Assembly: GCA_032027005.1 (NCBI GenBank)
Contig: JAVSMW010000003.1
Location: 229,499-293,498, forward strand
DNA length: 64,000 nucleotides
Direction: 5' to 3'
Source: JAVSMW01 sp032027005
Lineage (GTDB): Bacteria; Bacillota; Thermincolia; Thermincolales; UBA2595
Made by a program: the position numbers and the translations under genes. Shown one piece after another: positions 17,333-26,788 of this stretch; position 1 is the stretch's first letter, and every line of letters starts with the position of its first letter. Below the pieces are notes generated by a model. That model had not been told where the DNA came from, made no database searches, and saw only the letters and a program-made list of their open reading frames with translations.

Positions 17333-19183
17333 CTAGGCTTTACCCGCTTTATTCAGTTCAATTTGTTCAGCCAGCTCATTTAAATAAGTCCATCGTTCCA
17401 TTAATTCATCCAGCCGTTTTTCCATGTCCTGCTGTTGGCTCACCAGTTCCTGCAGGAGCACGAAATCACTGCCTGCCTGGTTAATCTTTTCGGTTAACTC
17501 CTGCAGTTCCTGCTCTACACCTGCAATCACATTATCAATCTCTTCATATTCCTTTTGCTCTTTATAAGTAAATTTCAATGGCCGGTTTTTACTTTGCCCG
17601 GAAGCAATACTTTGCTCATTCCCGGCTTTATCAGGCCTAAGTTTGGTCCCGCTTTTGGCCCCTCCCGGCTCCGCCTCATCTGGCCCGGACCTGGTCATTT
17701 CCATATATTCCGAATAATTACCCAGATATTTAGCGATCTGACTTTCTTCTGTAAAAGCTAATATCTTGTCAACTACCCTGTCCAAAAAATACCGGTCATG
17801 GGAAACAGTTATAACCGCTCCGGGGAAATCATCCAGATAATCTTCGAGAATAGTCAGGGTCTGGATATCCAGGTCATTGGTGGGCTCGTCAAGGAGCAGA
17901 ACATTTGGGGCACCCATCAATACCCTGAGCAGATAAAGCCTTCTTTTTTCCCCGCCCGAAATCCTGCCGATAGGTATCCATTGCAGCTCCGGCGGAAATA
18001 AAAACCTCTCCAGCATCTGGCCGGCACTGATCAGCCTGCCATCTCCGGCAGTCAGGAATTCAGCCTCTTCTTTCAGATAGTCAATAACCCGCTGGCTGTC
18101 ATCCATTTCCCCGCTTTCCTGCGAAAAAAAGCCGATCTTGACAGTCTGCCCTATGTCTACATCACCGCTGTCAGGTGCCATTCTGCCGGCAATGATATTC
18201 AGCAGGGTTGACTTGCCGATACCATTGGGGCCGACAATGCCTACCCGGTCATCCCGGACAAAAGTATAGCTGAAATCGTCAATTAACTTTCTTCCGGCAT
18301 AACCTTTACTGACCTCTTCAATAGCAATAACTTTTTTCCCCAGACGGCTGGCCCCGGCCGAAATCTGAATTTTATCAGAAACAATTTCCGGCTTATCCTC
18401 CCGGAGTCTCTCAAATCTGTCGATCCTGGCTTTCTGTTTGGTAGATCGGGCTTTGGCACCCCTTTTAATCCACTTTAATTCATTCCGTAAAATATTCAAT
18501 CTTTTCTGTTCGGCTGATTGTTCCTGTTCCTCCCGCAAGAGCTTCAGCTCCAGAAACTTGCTGTAATTTCCGGTATAACTAAAGAGCCTGCCTTTATCAA
18601 GCTCGATTATCCGGTTAGCCACCCGGTCCAGAAAATACCGGTCGTGGGTTATCATCAGAAGTGCTCCCCTGCGCCTGTTTAAATACTGTTCCAGCCAGCC
18701 CACTGTTTCATTGTCAATATGGTTTGTCGGTTCATCCATGATCAACAAATCCGCCGGGTTTACCAAAGCAGCGGCCAAAGCCACCCGCTTTCTCTGGCCC
18801 CCAGAGAGAGTCCCTACCTTGGCCTCAAAATCGAAAATGCCGAGTTTGGTGAGAATTGTTTTGGCCTCACTTTCGCCACCCTCAGGCCAGGCCGTGTCTG
18901 AGGCCGGTGGGCGGCCCCGGAAAACCTGTGCCAGAACTGTGGCCTCATCATCAAAGACAGGGTTTTGCGGCAGGTAAGCAATCCGCACGGAATTTCCCAC
19001 TACCACTTGACCTTGATCAGCAGATTCCAGCCCGGCCACAACTTTTAAAAAGGTCGATTTACCCGTACCATTTATGCTTATCAGGCCAATTTTATCCCCT
19101 TCCGCAATACCAAAAGAAAGATCGTAAAATAGCTTCTTAATGCCATAGCTTTTAGATATATTTTCTACTGCAAGTAAATTCAC
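17333..19183 (-). CDS. ABC-F family ATPase (Uup type, with C-terminal coiled coil)
   Basis: The 616-residue protein has NBD1 with GTGKST, LSGGQRKR and LLIMDEPTNHID, and NBD2 with GPNGIGKST, ISGGEKRR and LLLDEPTNDLD. The inter-domain linker carries IKRGAKARSTKQKARIDRF. The C-terminal ~85 residues are a predicted coiled coil (YEEIDNVIAGVEQELQELTE), the hallmark of Uup, which binds DNA/ribosome. The role is a cytosolic ribosome-associated ATPase. Transcription runs on into the 54-aa small protein. The 5' side is divergent from the ABC exporter pair. Confidence 0.88.
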   Translation of the reverse strand: MNLLAVENISKSYGIKKLFYDLSFGIAEGDKIGLISINGTGKSTFLKVVAGLESADQGQVVVGNSVRIAYLPQNPVFDDEATVLAQVFRGRPPASDTAWPEGGESEAKTILTKLGIFDFEAKVGTLSGGQRKRVALAAALVNPADLLIMDEPTNHIDNETVGWLEQYLNRRRGALLMITHDRYFLDRVANRIIELDKGRLFSYTGNYSKFLELKLLREEQEQSAEQKRLNILRNELKWIKRGAKARSTKQKARIDRFERLREDKPEIVSDKIQISAGASRLGKKVIAIEEVSKGYAGRKLIDDFSYTFVRDDRVGIVGPNGIGKSTLLNIIAGRMAPDSGDVDIGQTVKIGFFSQESGEMDDSQRVIDYLKEEAEFLTAGDGRLISAGQMLERFLFPPELQWIPIGRISGGEKRRLYLLRVLMGAPNVLLLDEPTNDLDIQTLTILEDYLDDFPGAVITVSHDRYFLDRVVDKILAFTEESQIAKYLGNYSEYMEMTRSGPDEAEPGGAKSGTKLRPDKAGNEQSIASGQSKNRPLKFTYKEQKEYEEIDNVIAGVEQELQELTEKINQAGSDFVLLQELVSQQQDMEKRLDELMERWTYLNELAEQIELNKAGKA

Positions 19184-19363
19184 GTAAATTCCTTCCCCTT
19201 TGCCAACTAAATATGATTATAATTATACTTCCAGTCGCCCAAAATCGCAAAGATGAAATTATCAACAATTGCAGTGGCTTTGTGAATATTAAGTCTGGTA
19301 AGTTGACACCCGGTCTGAATTCTGTAAAAATGATACTGCATAGAACATTCAGGAGTGATCTCA

Positions 19364-21091
19364 ATGAGAAAACTGCTAGTTTACATAAAACCCTATTGGA
19401 AGGCAGCTTTATTAGCCCCGACACTGATGTTTTTCCAGGTTACAACGGAACTGCTGCTGCCGAGACAAATGGCCGACATTATTGACGTAGGAATAGCCCA
19501 GAGTGACCTGGGATACATTATCCGGGTCGGTTTACTCATGATTTTCACTGCCTTTATAGGCATTATCGGCGGCATTGGCTGCATGTACTTTTCAAGTACA
19601 GCCGCGCAGAATATGGGGACAGACCTGCGCTCTGACCTGTTTAAAAAAATCCAATTCCTTTCCTTTGCCAGCCTGGATAAATTTAATACTGCTTCCCTAA
19701 TCACCCGGCTGACCAATGATGTAGTCCAGGTGCAAACCCTGGTATTAATGAGTATGCGTATTTTCGTGCGGGCCCCGCTGCTTATTTTTGGCGGGTCAAT
19801 CATGGCCATAGAAATCGATCCCGGCCTGGCCACGATTATGTTTATCACACTGCCGGTATTAGTCCTGGCCCTGGCCTATATCATTAAAAAAGGATTCCCC
19901 CTTTATGCCTTGGTGCAAAAAGGATTGGACCGGGTAAATACCGTCATGCGGGAAAATCTTGCCGGCATCCGTGTAATTAAAGCCTTTGTCAGGTCTGAAT
20001 ACGAAAATAACCGCTTTGCAGAAGCCAACGGACAGTACACTGAGATTGGTATCAGAGCAGCCCGGGTCGTTGGTCTGGTCATGCCCGTGATGGTTCTTGT
20101 CCTTAACATTAGCATTGTGGCGGTCATTTGGTTTGGCGGTATCCGGGTCAACAACGGGATAATGCAGGTGGGCCAGGTTTTGGCCTTCATCAATTACATG
20201 AGCCAAATCCTGTTTTCTTTGATGCTGGTAAGTTTTATGCTGATGAATTTTACACGGGCCAAGGTATCTGCCGACCGGATCATTGAAGTTTTGTACACAG
20301 AAACAGAGCTTAGAAACAGCATCAATGCAGAAGATGTACCGATTTCAGCCGGCCGCGTGGACTTTGAGCACGTTTCCTTCCGTTATGAAGATGCCGGAGG
20401 CGAACCTTTATTAAAAGACATTACCTTCACTGTTTTGCCCGGGCAGACTGTCGCCATTTTAGGTCCTACCGGAGCAGGTAAATCCACTTTAGTTAATTTG
20501 CTCCCCCGTTTTTACGAACCAACTGCAGGCAGAATTTTAATTGATGGAACTGATATCAGAGATATCAAACTCAATGCCCTGCGCAACTCGATTAGTATGG
20601 TGCTGCAGGATTCGGTTCTGTTTTCCGGTCCAGTAAAAGAAAATATCCGCTGGGGCCGTGAAGATGCCTCAGACGAGGATGTCATCAAAGCTGCCCAGGC
20701 TGCAGAGGCCCATGATTTCATCACCCAGCTGCCCGAAGGTTATGACACAATGGTTGGCCAGCGGGGAGTTAATCTATCCGGAGGGCAAAAGCAGCGGGTA
20801 TCTATTGCCAGGGCCTTGATTAGAAACCCGAAAATTCTTGTTCTGGACGACAGTACGAGTGCCGTGGATGTGGCCACAGAAACCCAGATTCAGGACGCTC
20901 TTAAAAAAATGATGGCCGGTGCCGCCACAATAGTGATTGCCCAACGTATATCCACAGTGTTGGAAGCTGACCTGATTCTGGTCCTGGAAGACGGCAAAAT
21001 TGTTGCTTCAGGCACTCATCCTGAACTGATGAGTTCGAGTGAAGTCTACAGAGATATTTACTACTCTCAACTGGGAACAGAGGTGGCATGA
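19364..21091 (+). CDS. Heterodimeric ABC exporter, subunit with degenerate catalytic site
   Basis: The ATG at 19364 has AGGAG eight nt upstream. The 575 residues form a six-helix ABC transmembrane domain (1-310) plus nucleotide-binding domain: GPTGAGKST, LSGGQKQRVS and LVLDDSTSAVD. In the last motif the catalytic Glu after Walker B is Asp, the mark of the non-consensus site in TM287/288-, LmrC- or EfrA-like subunits. Its partner starts 1 bp after the stop. The pair would export lipids or amphiphilic drugs; the substrate is not readable from sequence. Confidence 0.88.
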   Translation: MRKLLVYIKPYWKAALLAPTLMFFQVTTELLLPRQMADIIDVGIAQSDLGYIIRVGLLMIFTAFIGIIGGIGCMYFSSTAAQNMGTDLRSDLFKKIQFLSFASLDKFNTASLITRLTNDVVQVQTLVLMSMRIFVRAPLLIFGGSIMAIEIDPGLATIMFITLPVLVLALAYIIKKGFPLYALVQKGLDRVNTVMRENLAGIRVIKAFVRSEYENNRFAEANGQYTEIGIRAARVVGLVMPVMVLVLNISIVAVIWFGGIRVNNGIMQVGQVLAFINYMSQILFSLMLVSFMLMNFTRAKVSADRIIEVLYTETELRNSINAEDVPISAGRVDFEHVSFRYEDAGGEPLLKDITFTVLPGQTVAILGPTGAGKSTLVNLLPRFYEPTAGRILIDGTDIRDIKLNALRNSISMVLQDSVLFSGPVKENIRWGREDASDEDVIKAAQAAEAHDFITQLPEGYDTMVGQRGVNLSGGQKQRVSIARALIRNPKILVLDDSTSAVDVATETQIQDALKKMMAGAATIVIAQRISTVLEADLILVLEDGKIVASGTHPELMSSSEVYRDIYYSQLGTEVA

Positions 21092-21092
21092 G

Positions 21093-22994
21093 ATGGCAGA
21101 AAACGGCAGCAGTAAAAGACAGCCAGTAAATACTAAGTCTGACACCTGGTCAGGAGCAGGCCAAGGGCCAATTAGCAAATCCGCTAGGGGATCAGGCAAA
21201 CTTCACCGGCGAATGATGGGTTCAGGTGGGAAAGCCAAAGATACCATTACCACCCTCAAACGCTTATGGCGGTATCTCGGCCGCCATAATGCTCCATTGA
21301 CTTTCACTTTCATGGCCGTGGCGGTAAGTTCGATTCTAACTTTGATCGGCCCCTATCTAATCGGCTTAGCCGTCGATGCTATGGTAACAGGCCGTGGAGG
21401 TGTTGATTTCAAACGTCTGGGACAAATTGCCGCAGCTTTTCTGGTGATAAATGTGCTAAGCTCCCTAATGAGCTGGCTGCAGGTTTATTTTACAGCCGGA
21501 TTATCACAAGAAACCCTGCGTGACCTGCGCAAAGACCTTTTCGCCAAAATGCAGACCCTATCGCTAAAATTTTTTGATCGCCGGCCCCACGGGGAAATGA
21601 TGAGCAGGTTAACCAATGACATCGAAATGGTTAACAATACTCTGAGCGATAGTGTTACACAACTTTTCTCAAGCATTATTACTGTAACAGGATCTATAGC
21701 AATGATGTTCTACCTGGATCCTATTCTAACCCTTTTGACTTTACTGGTCGTTCCACTGGGGATGTTTACTACAAGCAAGGTTGCGGGCAGGTCCAAGAAA
21801 TATTTTTCCGCCCAACAGAGAAATCTTGCGGAACTGAACGGGATAATTGAGGAAACCATCTCCGGTCAACGGGTAGTGCAGGCCTTTGGCAAAGAGGAAA
21901 AATCTATCCAAAAGTTTAATGCCGTTAATTACAGGCTGAAGGATTCAGCTATCCTTGCCCAAACCTTTTCCGGACTGATGTTTCCTATTATGAATATGGT
22001 TAATAATCTCAGCTACGCTTTGGTTGCTTTTGCCGGGGGTTGGATGGCTGTGCAGGGGATGATTTCACTGGGTGTGATTGCGGCCTTTCTAAACTACTCC
22101 CGGCAATTTGCCCGCCCAATCAATGATATCGCCAACCAGTTCAATATGATCCAGGCGGCCCTGGCCGGGGCGGAACGTGTATTTGAAGTGATCGATGAAG
22201 CACCGGAATTTGAAGACCGGCCTGAGGCTCATATCTTAAAAAACATTGCCGGGGAAGTTATTTTTAAAAATGTCACCTTTGGCTATAGTGACAACCTGCC
22301 TGTGCTGAAAAATATCAATCTGCGGGCTGAGCCAGGGCAGACTATTGCTCTGGTAGGCCCCACAGGGGCAGGCAAAACAACTATTGTCAATCTATTGACT
22401 CGTTTTTATGATGTCAACAGCGGAGCTATTTATGTTGATGGACTGGACATCCGCCAAGTGCAAAAGGAGAGCCTGCGGTCCTCTTTGGGCATTGTCCTGC
22501 AGGACAGCTACCTTTTTGCCGATACGGTTAAAGAAAATATCCGATATGGCCGCCTGGATGCGACCGATCAAGAAGTGGAAAATGCCGCCCGGCTGGCCAA
22601 TGCCGAATCCTTTATTCTCCGTCTCCCATCAGGTTTCGACACCATGCTTACTGATGAGGGCGGCAATTTAAGTCAAGGCCAGCGCCAGCTGTTAACTATC
22701 GCCAGGGCGATTTTGGCTGACCCGGCTATCCTGGTCCTCGATGAAGCCACCAGCAGTGTAGACACCCGAACCGAACTGCAAATCCAGGCCGCCATGCTTT
22801 CACTGATGAAGGGCCGGACCTGTTTTGTCATTGCCCATAGATTGAGCACTATCCATCAAGCTGACCAGATCCTGGTCATAAATAAGGGCGAAATTATCGA
22901 AAGAGGGACTCACCAACAACTCCTGGAAGCGCGCGGCTTTTATTATGAGCTGTACAACAGCCAGTTTAAGGGCCAGAGACATTTAATCAGTTAG
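21093..22994 (+). CDS. Heterodimeric ABC exporter, catalytically competent subunit
   Basis: The true start is the ATG at 21093, with GAGGTGG upstream and 1 bp after the partner's stop; the frame is open further upstream. The 633 residues have an extended basic/Gly N-terminus (~60 aa), a six-helix TM domain, then GPTGAGKTT, the altered signature LSQGQRQL and LVLDEATSSVD with the catalytic Glu. The asymmetry (LSQGQ here, Asp in the partner) is typical of heterodimers. The same arrangement recurs at 27861-31489. Confidence 0.88.
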   Translation: MAENGSSKRQPVNTKSDTWSGAGQGPISKSARGSGKLHRRMMGSGGKAKDTITTLKRLWRYLGRHNAPLTFTFMAVAVSSILTLIGPYLIGLAVDAMVTGRGGVDFKRLGQIAAAFLVINVLSSLMSWLQVYFTAGLSQETLRDLRKDLFAKMQTLSLKFFDRRPHGEMMSRLTNDIEMVNNTLSDSVTQLFSSIITVTGSIAMMFYLDPILTLLTLLVVPLGMFTTSKVAGRSKKYFSAQQRNLAELNGIIEETISGQRVVQAFGKEEKSIQKFNAVNYRLKDSAILAQTFSGLMFPIMNMVNNLSYALVAFAGGWMAVQGMISLGVIAAFLNYSRQFARPINDIANQFNMIQAALAGAERVFEVIDEAPEFEDRPEAHILKNIAGEVIFKNVTFGYSDNLPVLKNINLRAEPGQTIALVGPTGAGKTTIVNLLTRFYDVNSGAIYVDGLDIRQVQKESLRSSLGIVLQDSYLFADTVKENIRYGRLDATDQEVENAARLANAESFILRLPSGFDTMLTDEGGNLSQGQRQLLTIARAILADPAILVLDEATSSVDTRTELQIQAAMLSLMKGRTCFVIAHRLSTIHQADQILVINKGEIIERGTHQQLLEARGFYYELYNSQFKGQRHLIS

Positions 22995-23077
22995 CCCAGC
23001 CTCAAGATATTGATTATAAGTGAACTCGTTCAATAAATTTAGCCAAAACTATTTACAAGACATAATTTTTAGAGTAA

Positions 23078-23112
23078 GATTTATGTATACCCCGTATGGG
23101 TATACATAAATC
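23078..23112. promoter_or_regulatory. CsoR/CstR-type operator upstream of DUF302 gene
   Basis: There is a perfect 15-bp inverted repeat around a 5-bp centre. Its core is ATACCCCGTATGGGTAT, close to the cores at 47603-47619 and 50568-50584. A promoter-like TTTACA-17-TAAGAT lies just upstream, so bound protein would sit over the start of the transcript. Confidence 0.65.
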
Positions 23113-23129
23113 TACCGGAGGTGGCTTTT

Positions 23130-23537
23130 ATGTTCAAATACTCGGTTTCCACAACAAAATCCCCTGAAGAAGCAATCGCAGCCCTGGAAGCAAGTCTCAA
23201 AGAACAAAAATTCGGTGTTCTTTGGAACCTGGATGTAAAAAAACAATTAAATTCAAAAGGCCTAGAAACCGATGTAGAATTTCACATTCTGGAAGTGTGT
23301 AACTCGCCTAAAGCTAAAGAAGTTCTGGAAACCAATATTCAGGTAGGATACTTCCTACCCTGCAAAATTGTTGTTTACAAGGCCAAAGGCGAAACTACAG
23401 ACGAAGCCGTTCAGACAATCATTGGCATGATCCGGCCCACAACAATCATGAAATTTTTGGGGGATTCCAGACTGGCTGAGTTCGCCAAGGAAGTCGAAGA
23501 CATCCTTATAACAGCCATCAACAGTGCCCTCGCTTAG
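23130..23537 (+). CDS. DUF302 family protein
   Basis: The ATG at 23130 follows GGAGGTGG; an in-frame GTG nine bases earlier overlaps that site. The 135 residues match the DUF302 fold: FKYSVSTTKSPEEA, KEQKFGVLWNLDV, FHILEVCNSPKAKEVL, GYFLPCKIVVYK. It is a small soluble protein with no export signal. DUF302 proteins often occur with sulfur-transfer, persulfide or metal-stress genes. The palindromic operator shared with the two selenoprotein genes supports a role in the same response (inference). Confidence 0.85.
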   Translation: MFKYSVSTTKSPEEAIAALEASLKEQKFGVLWNLDVKKQLNSKGLETDVEFHILEVCNSPKAKEVLETNIQVGYFLPCKIVVYKAKGETTDEAVQTIIGMIRPTTIMKFLGDSRLAEFAKEVEDILITAINSALA

Positions 23538-23566
23538 ATGGGACTTCGCTGCGGTCAGCCGAATTT

Positions 23567-24286
23567 TTATACCCCTTTGCCCTGCCTCAGCATTGCAGCG
23601 AACTCAGCGGGTAAAGCCGCAGCCTCAATGGCTTTGGCTGCGGCTTCATAATCATAATTAACCTTTCTGATTTCAACTTCCAGCTCCGGCCCAAATTTCA
23701 GAATAACATAAGTAGCTTCAGGGGAACCATGTTTAGGCTTACCCACACTTCCCGCGTTGATGATATGTTTATTGCAGATGGCCCGGTGATAGGGTTTATG
23801 AGTGTGGCCGCAGATAAGAATGTCGGTATCACCTTTAACAATATGATCTACAGCCTCTAGAAGATCTGTATCCTCATGTATATACTCATTTAGTCTAGCC
23901 GGACTTCCGTGCACCAAAAGGACCCGCTGCTTATCCACGGTAAACCTGATTTGTGCCGGCAAACTTCGCAAAAACTCTTTATTTTCTTCCGATGTATGCT
24001 CTTTTGTCCAGGTAATGGAGGCTGCGCCCAGAGCCTGGGCCTTGTCATCCTGATAATCACAGCCACAGATAAGCCGCATATTGCCTATGGCATCATCATA
24101 ATTCCCCATCACAGCGGCAATTTGGCTGTTCTTGATCAGTTCAATCACTTCATTGGGGTATGGAGCATATCCGACTAAATCTCCTGTACAGTAAACCTGA
24201 TCCACGCTCTGTCCTTTAATATCCTCCAGTACAGCCTCTAAAGCCCCGATATTGGCATGGATATCTGAAATCACTGCTATCTTCAT
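23567..24286 (-). CDS. YfcE/MJ0936-type metallophosphoesterase
   Basis: The 239-residue calcineurin-like phosphoesterase carries DIHAN (metal site 1), GDLVGYAPYP, VMGNYDDA, LVHGSPA and ICGHTHKP (metal ligands), and NAGSVGKPKHG near the C-terminus. It is cytosolic and probably hydrolyses a phosphodiester. It lies 22 bp downstream of acr3 on the same strand, so it may be the last gene of the arsenic operon, although no direct arsenic role is known. Confidence 0.85.
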   Translation of the reverse strand: MKIAVISDIHANIGALEAVLEDIKGQSVDQVYCTGDLVGYAPYPNEVIELIKNSQIAAVMGNYDDAIGNMRLICGCDYQDDKAQALGAASITWTKEHTSEENKEFLRSLPAQIRFTVDKQRVLLVHGSPARLNEYIHEDTDLLEAVDHIVKGDTDILICGHTHKPYHRAICNKHIINAGSVGKPKHGSPEATYVILKFGPELEVEIRKVNYDYEAAAKAIEAAALPAEFAAMLRQGKGV

Positions 24287-24308
24287 GATGTATCAACCTT
24301 TCCAGTTT

Positions 24309-25376
24309 CTAATCCGCCTGAAGTTTGACCCGCTCCGCAAAGTATTTTCGGCCCCAGCTCAAGGCCACATTGACTAATCCAATCATTACCGGCACTTCAA
24401 TCAGGGGCCCGATCACAGCCGTAAAAGCCTGCCCCGAATCAATCCCAAACACGGCCACCGCCACTGCGATGGCTAATTCAAAATTATTGCTGGCAGCTGT
24501 AAAAGAAAGGCTCGTGGTTTGGGCATAATTCACTCCGGCCTTTTTGCTTAAAATAAAAGAAACCGTAAACATTATCAGGAAGTATATTATTAACGGAATT
24601 GATATCCGCACCACATCCATGGGCAGCTTCACAATATTATTGCCTTTATAGGCAAACATCACAACTATGGTAAAAAGGAGGGCAATCAAAGCCAGAGGGC
24701 TTATCTTGGGTACAAAGGTCTTTTCATACCATTCCCGTCCTTTCGCAGGCTCTAAAAACAACCTGGTCAGCATCCCGGCCGCAAAGGGTATCCCCAGATA
24801 TATTCCAACACTCTTGGCAACCTCGCCCATGGAGATTTGTACAGCCATGCCTTTAAGTCCAAAGACCTCGGGAAGTACGGTGATAAATATGTAAGCATAT
24901 ACAGAATAGAAAATCACCTGAAAAATCGAGTTGAAAGCCACCAAAGCCGCAGCATATTCCGAGTCGCCTTTAGCCAGACTGTTCCAGACAATAACCATGG
25001 CAATACACCTGGCCAGGCCGATTAAAATTAAGCCGGCCATATATTCCGGATAGCCCCGCAAAAAAATAATGGCCAGCAAAAACATTAAAACAGGCCCGAT
25101 GATCCAATTCTGCACCAGAGAGAGACCTAAAACCCTGGTGTTTTTAAAGACCTTCCCCAGTTCACGATAATTGACTTTAGCCAGAGGCGGGTACATCATA
25201 ACAATTAATCCAACAGCAATAGGGATCGAGGTGGTGTCACCAATCCGCAGCCGGTCAAGAAAATCGCCCACCCCAGGCCATAAAAACCCTATCCCCACAC
25301 CAAGGGCCATAGCCAAAAAAATCCACACCGTTAACATTCTGTCCAACAGCGACAGCTTTGCTTCTTTGACTGTCAT
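24309..25376 (-). CDS. acr3: Arsenite efflux transporter of the ACR3 family
   Basis: The 355 residues form about ten TM helices. The family landmark GLARCIAMVIVWN contains C124, the Cys conserved in ACR3 carriers. Other signatures are IPIAVGLIVMMYPPLAKV near the N-terminus and TAASNNFELAIAVAVAVFG late in the sequence. The protein extrudes As(III) coupled to the membrane potential or proton gradient. It lies 33 bp downstream of arsR, probably in one operon. Confidence 0.92.
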   Translation of the reverse strand: MTVKEAKLSLLDRMLTVWIFLAMALGVGIGFLWPGVGDFLDRLRIGDTTSIPIAVGLIVMMYPPLAKVNYRELGKVFKNTRVLGLSLVQNWIIGPVLMFLLAIIFLRGYPEYMAGLILIGLARCIAMVIVWNSLAKGDSEYAAALVAFNSIFQVIFYSVYAYIFITVLPEVFGLKGMAVQISMGEVAKSVGIYLGIPFAAGMLTRLFLEPAKGREWYEKTFVPKISPLALIALLFTIVVMFAYKGNNIVKLPMDVVRISIPLIIYFLIMFTVSFILSKKAGVNYAQTTSLSFTAASNNFELAIAVAVAVFGIDSGQAFTAVIGPLIEVPVMIGLVNVALSWGRKYFAERVKLQAD

Positions 25377-25409
25377 TCACTTTTACCCCCTTTAATTTCC
25401 GGATTCCCT

Positions 25410-25826
25410 TTAATCACCCGATTCCTCTTTAAGCTCCCGATTCCGTCTACTTGTAAGCGTTTCACACAGAGCCGGATCAGTCCTTACCGGTGAAGCCTGC
25501 AGATTATCCCGTTGCCTCCGTAAAGGAGCGGCATAAATTTGCAATATGACTGCATCCTCTCCTGCAAAAACGTCAGTGAAAACATCTTCGTTCAGGGAGT
25601 AATAGATCCATTTGCCCTCCCGGCTGTCCTGCACTATCCCGGCATTCTTCAGTATTTTCAGATGATGTGACACAGCAGGCTGTGACATTTTCAGCCTGTC
25701 AATGATTTCACAGACACACATTTCATAATCACTCATCATTTCGATAATTTTTAGCCTGGTTTCGTCACCGAGGGCCTTATAGAACCCGGCAACCTTTTTT
25801 AGATTTACCAGCAGTCTCACCTCCAA
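25410..25826 (-). CDS. arsR: ArsR-family arsenic-responsive repressor
   Basis: This is a 138-residue winged-helix protein. YEMCVCEIIDRL contains the C37-V-C39 metalloid site typical of As(III)-sensing ArsR. The recognition helix is QPAVSHHLKILKNAGIV, then REGKWIYYSL. The N-terminal start is uncertain: GGAGGTGA overlaps the proposed TTG, and a later CTG could be used. It would repress the arsR-acr3 operon until arsenite binds. Confidence 0.9.
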   Translation of the reverse strand: MEVRLLVNLKKVAGFYKALGDETRLKIIEMMSDYEMCVCEIIDRLKMSQPAVSHHLKILKNAGIVQDSREGKWIYYSLNEDVFTDVFAGEDAVILQIYAAPLRRQRDNLQASPVRTDPALCETLTSRRNRELKEESGD

Positions 25827-25890
25827 TCAACACATTTAAGTTTGTTTATATATATTATATTTGTATTTGCCAAAAAATTCAAGGGAAAAT

Positions 25891-25911
25891 GTGCCGCTAT
25901 TAACGCGGCAC
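25891..25911 (-). terminator. Hairpin downstream of arsM
   Basis: GTGCCGC-GTTAATA-GCGGCAC followed by ATTTTCCC on the minus strand. It separates arsM from the arsR-acr3 unit; the T-tract is weak. Confidence 0.55.
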
Positions 25912-25918
25912 AAACCCC

Positions 25919-26725
25919 TTACTTTTTCTCCGCTTCTATATAAACGCTGGCTACATAATTCCTAATATCTGTACCTTTCTCTAAACTATCCAACACCGCC
26001 CGAACCCGGGGATCTTTTGTATCAGGGTCAAGGCCAAAGGAGTTACCACTGGCAGTCAGTTTGACATTCCGCAGTCCGGCTTTTTTCACTAAATCCTCAT
26101 ATTCGCCCATTTGCACCGCCCCGGCTATGCAGCCCACATAAGCCTCAATGCTGGCACGGACAGCAGTTGGTAGCTCTTTGAATAACACCACATCAGATAT
26201 TGCGACCCTCCCACCTGGTTTGAGGACCCGATGAATTTCCCTAAAAACCCGTGATTTATCCGCAGAAAGATTGATCACACAATTGCTGATGACCACATCT
26301 ACCGAATTATCGGCTGCAGGCAGATTCTCAATTTCGCCAAGCCTAAATTCAACATTGGTGATCCTTTCACCGTCCGCTATTCCTCTCGCCTTTTCGATCA
26401 TTTCCGGGGTCATGTCAACTCCGACCACCCTTCCTCCGGCGCCAACCCTGGCAGCCGCCAGGAAGCAGTCAAAGCCGGCTCCTGAACCCAAATCCAGAAC
26501 GGTCTCTCCTTCTTTTAGTTCGGCAATTGCCGTAGGATTGCCACAGCTTAAGGCCAAATTAGCTTCGGCTGGGATGTGGCTTAAATCACTGTTGGTATAT
26601 CCCAAGCCCCTGGCGTAATCCTCTGCCCCAGAGCTGCAGGAACAGCCACACCCACAGCCGCCATTTACTTTGGCAATTTTGGCATAGGCTTCCCTGACCG
26701 ATTTTGTTGTAAAATTAGGATTCAT
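25919..26725 (-). CDS. arsM: Arsenite S-adenosylmethionine methyltransferase
   Basis: The ATG at 26725 is eight nt after GAGGGGG; the ATG at 26746 precedes that site. SAM-binding motifs are VLDLGSGAGFDCFLAA and GVDMTPEMIEKAR. The arsenic-site cysteines are the Cys in GFDCFL, the one in VISNCVINL and the one in YVGCIAGA. The N-terminus has a CGCGCSC cluster. The enzyme methylates As(III), detoxifying it in the cytosol. The palindrome CTTGCATTTTGCAAG just upstream is shared with the marR-type gene next door. Confidence 0.92.
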   Translation of the reverse strand: MNPNFTTKSVREAYAKIAKVNGGCGCGCSCSSGAEDYARGLGYTNSDLSHIPAEANLALSCGNPTAIAELKEGETVLDLGSGAGFDCFLAAARVGAGGRVVGVDMTPEMIEKARGIADGERITNVEFRLGEIENLPAADNSVDVVISNCVINLSADKSRVFREIHRVLKPGGRVAISDVVLFKELPTAVRASIEAYVGCIAGAVQMGEYEDLVKKAGLRNVKLTASGNSFGLDPDTKDPRVRAVLDSLEKGTDIRNYVASVYIEAEKK

Positions 26726-26752
26726 ATTATCTACCCCCTCAATCATATATTG

Positions 26753-26767
26753 CTTGCATTTTGCAAG
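26753..26767. promoter_or_regulatory. Palindromic operator upstream of arsM
   Basis: CTTGCA-TTT-TGCAAG is a perfect 6-3-6 dyad about 28 bp upstream of the arsM start. It recurs upstream of the neighbouring MarR gene. Confidence 0.6.
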
Positions 26768-26788
26768 TCTTTAGACATAAAAAAAAAA

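Noticed and set aside
21039..21092. Upstream extension of the second ABC exporter subunit
   Set aside because: The ATG at 21093 has a strong ribosome site and is tightly coupled to the partner gene; the extension lies inside the partner's frame.
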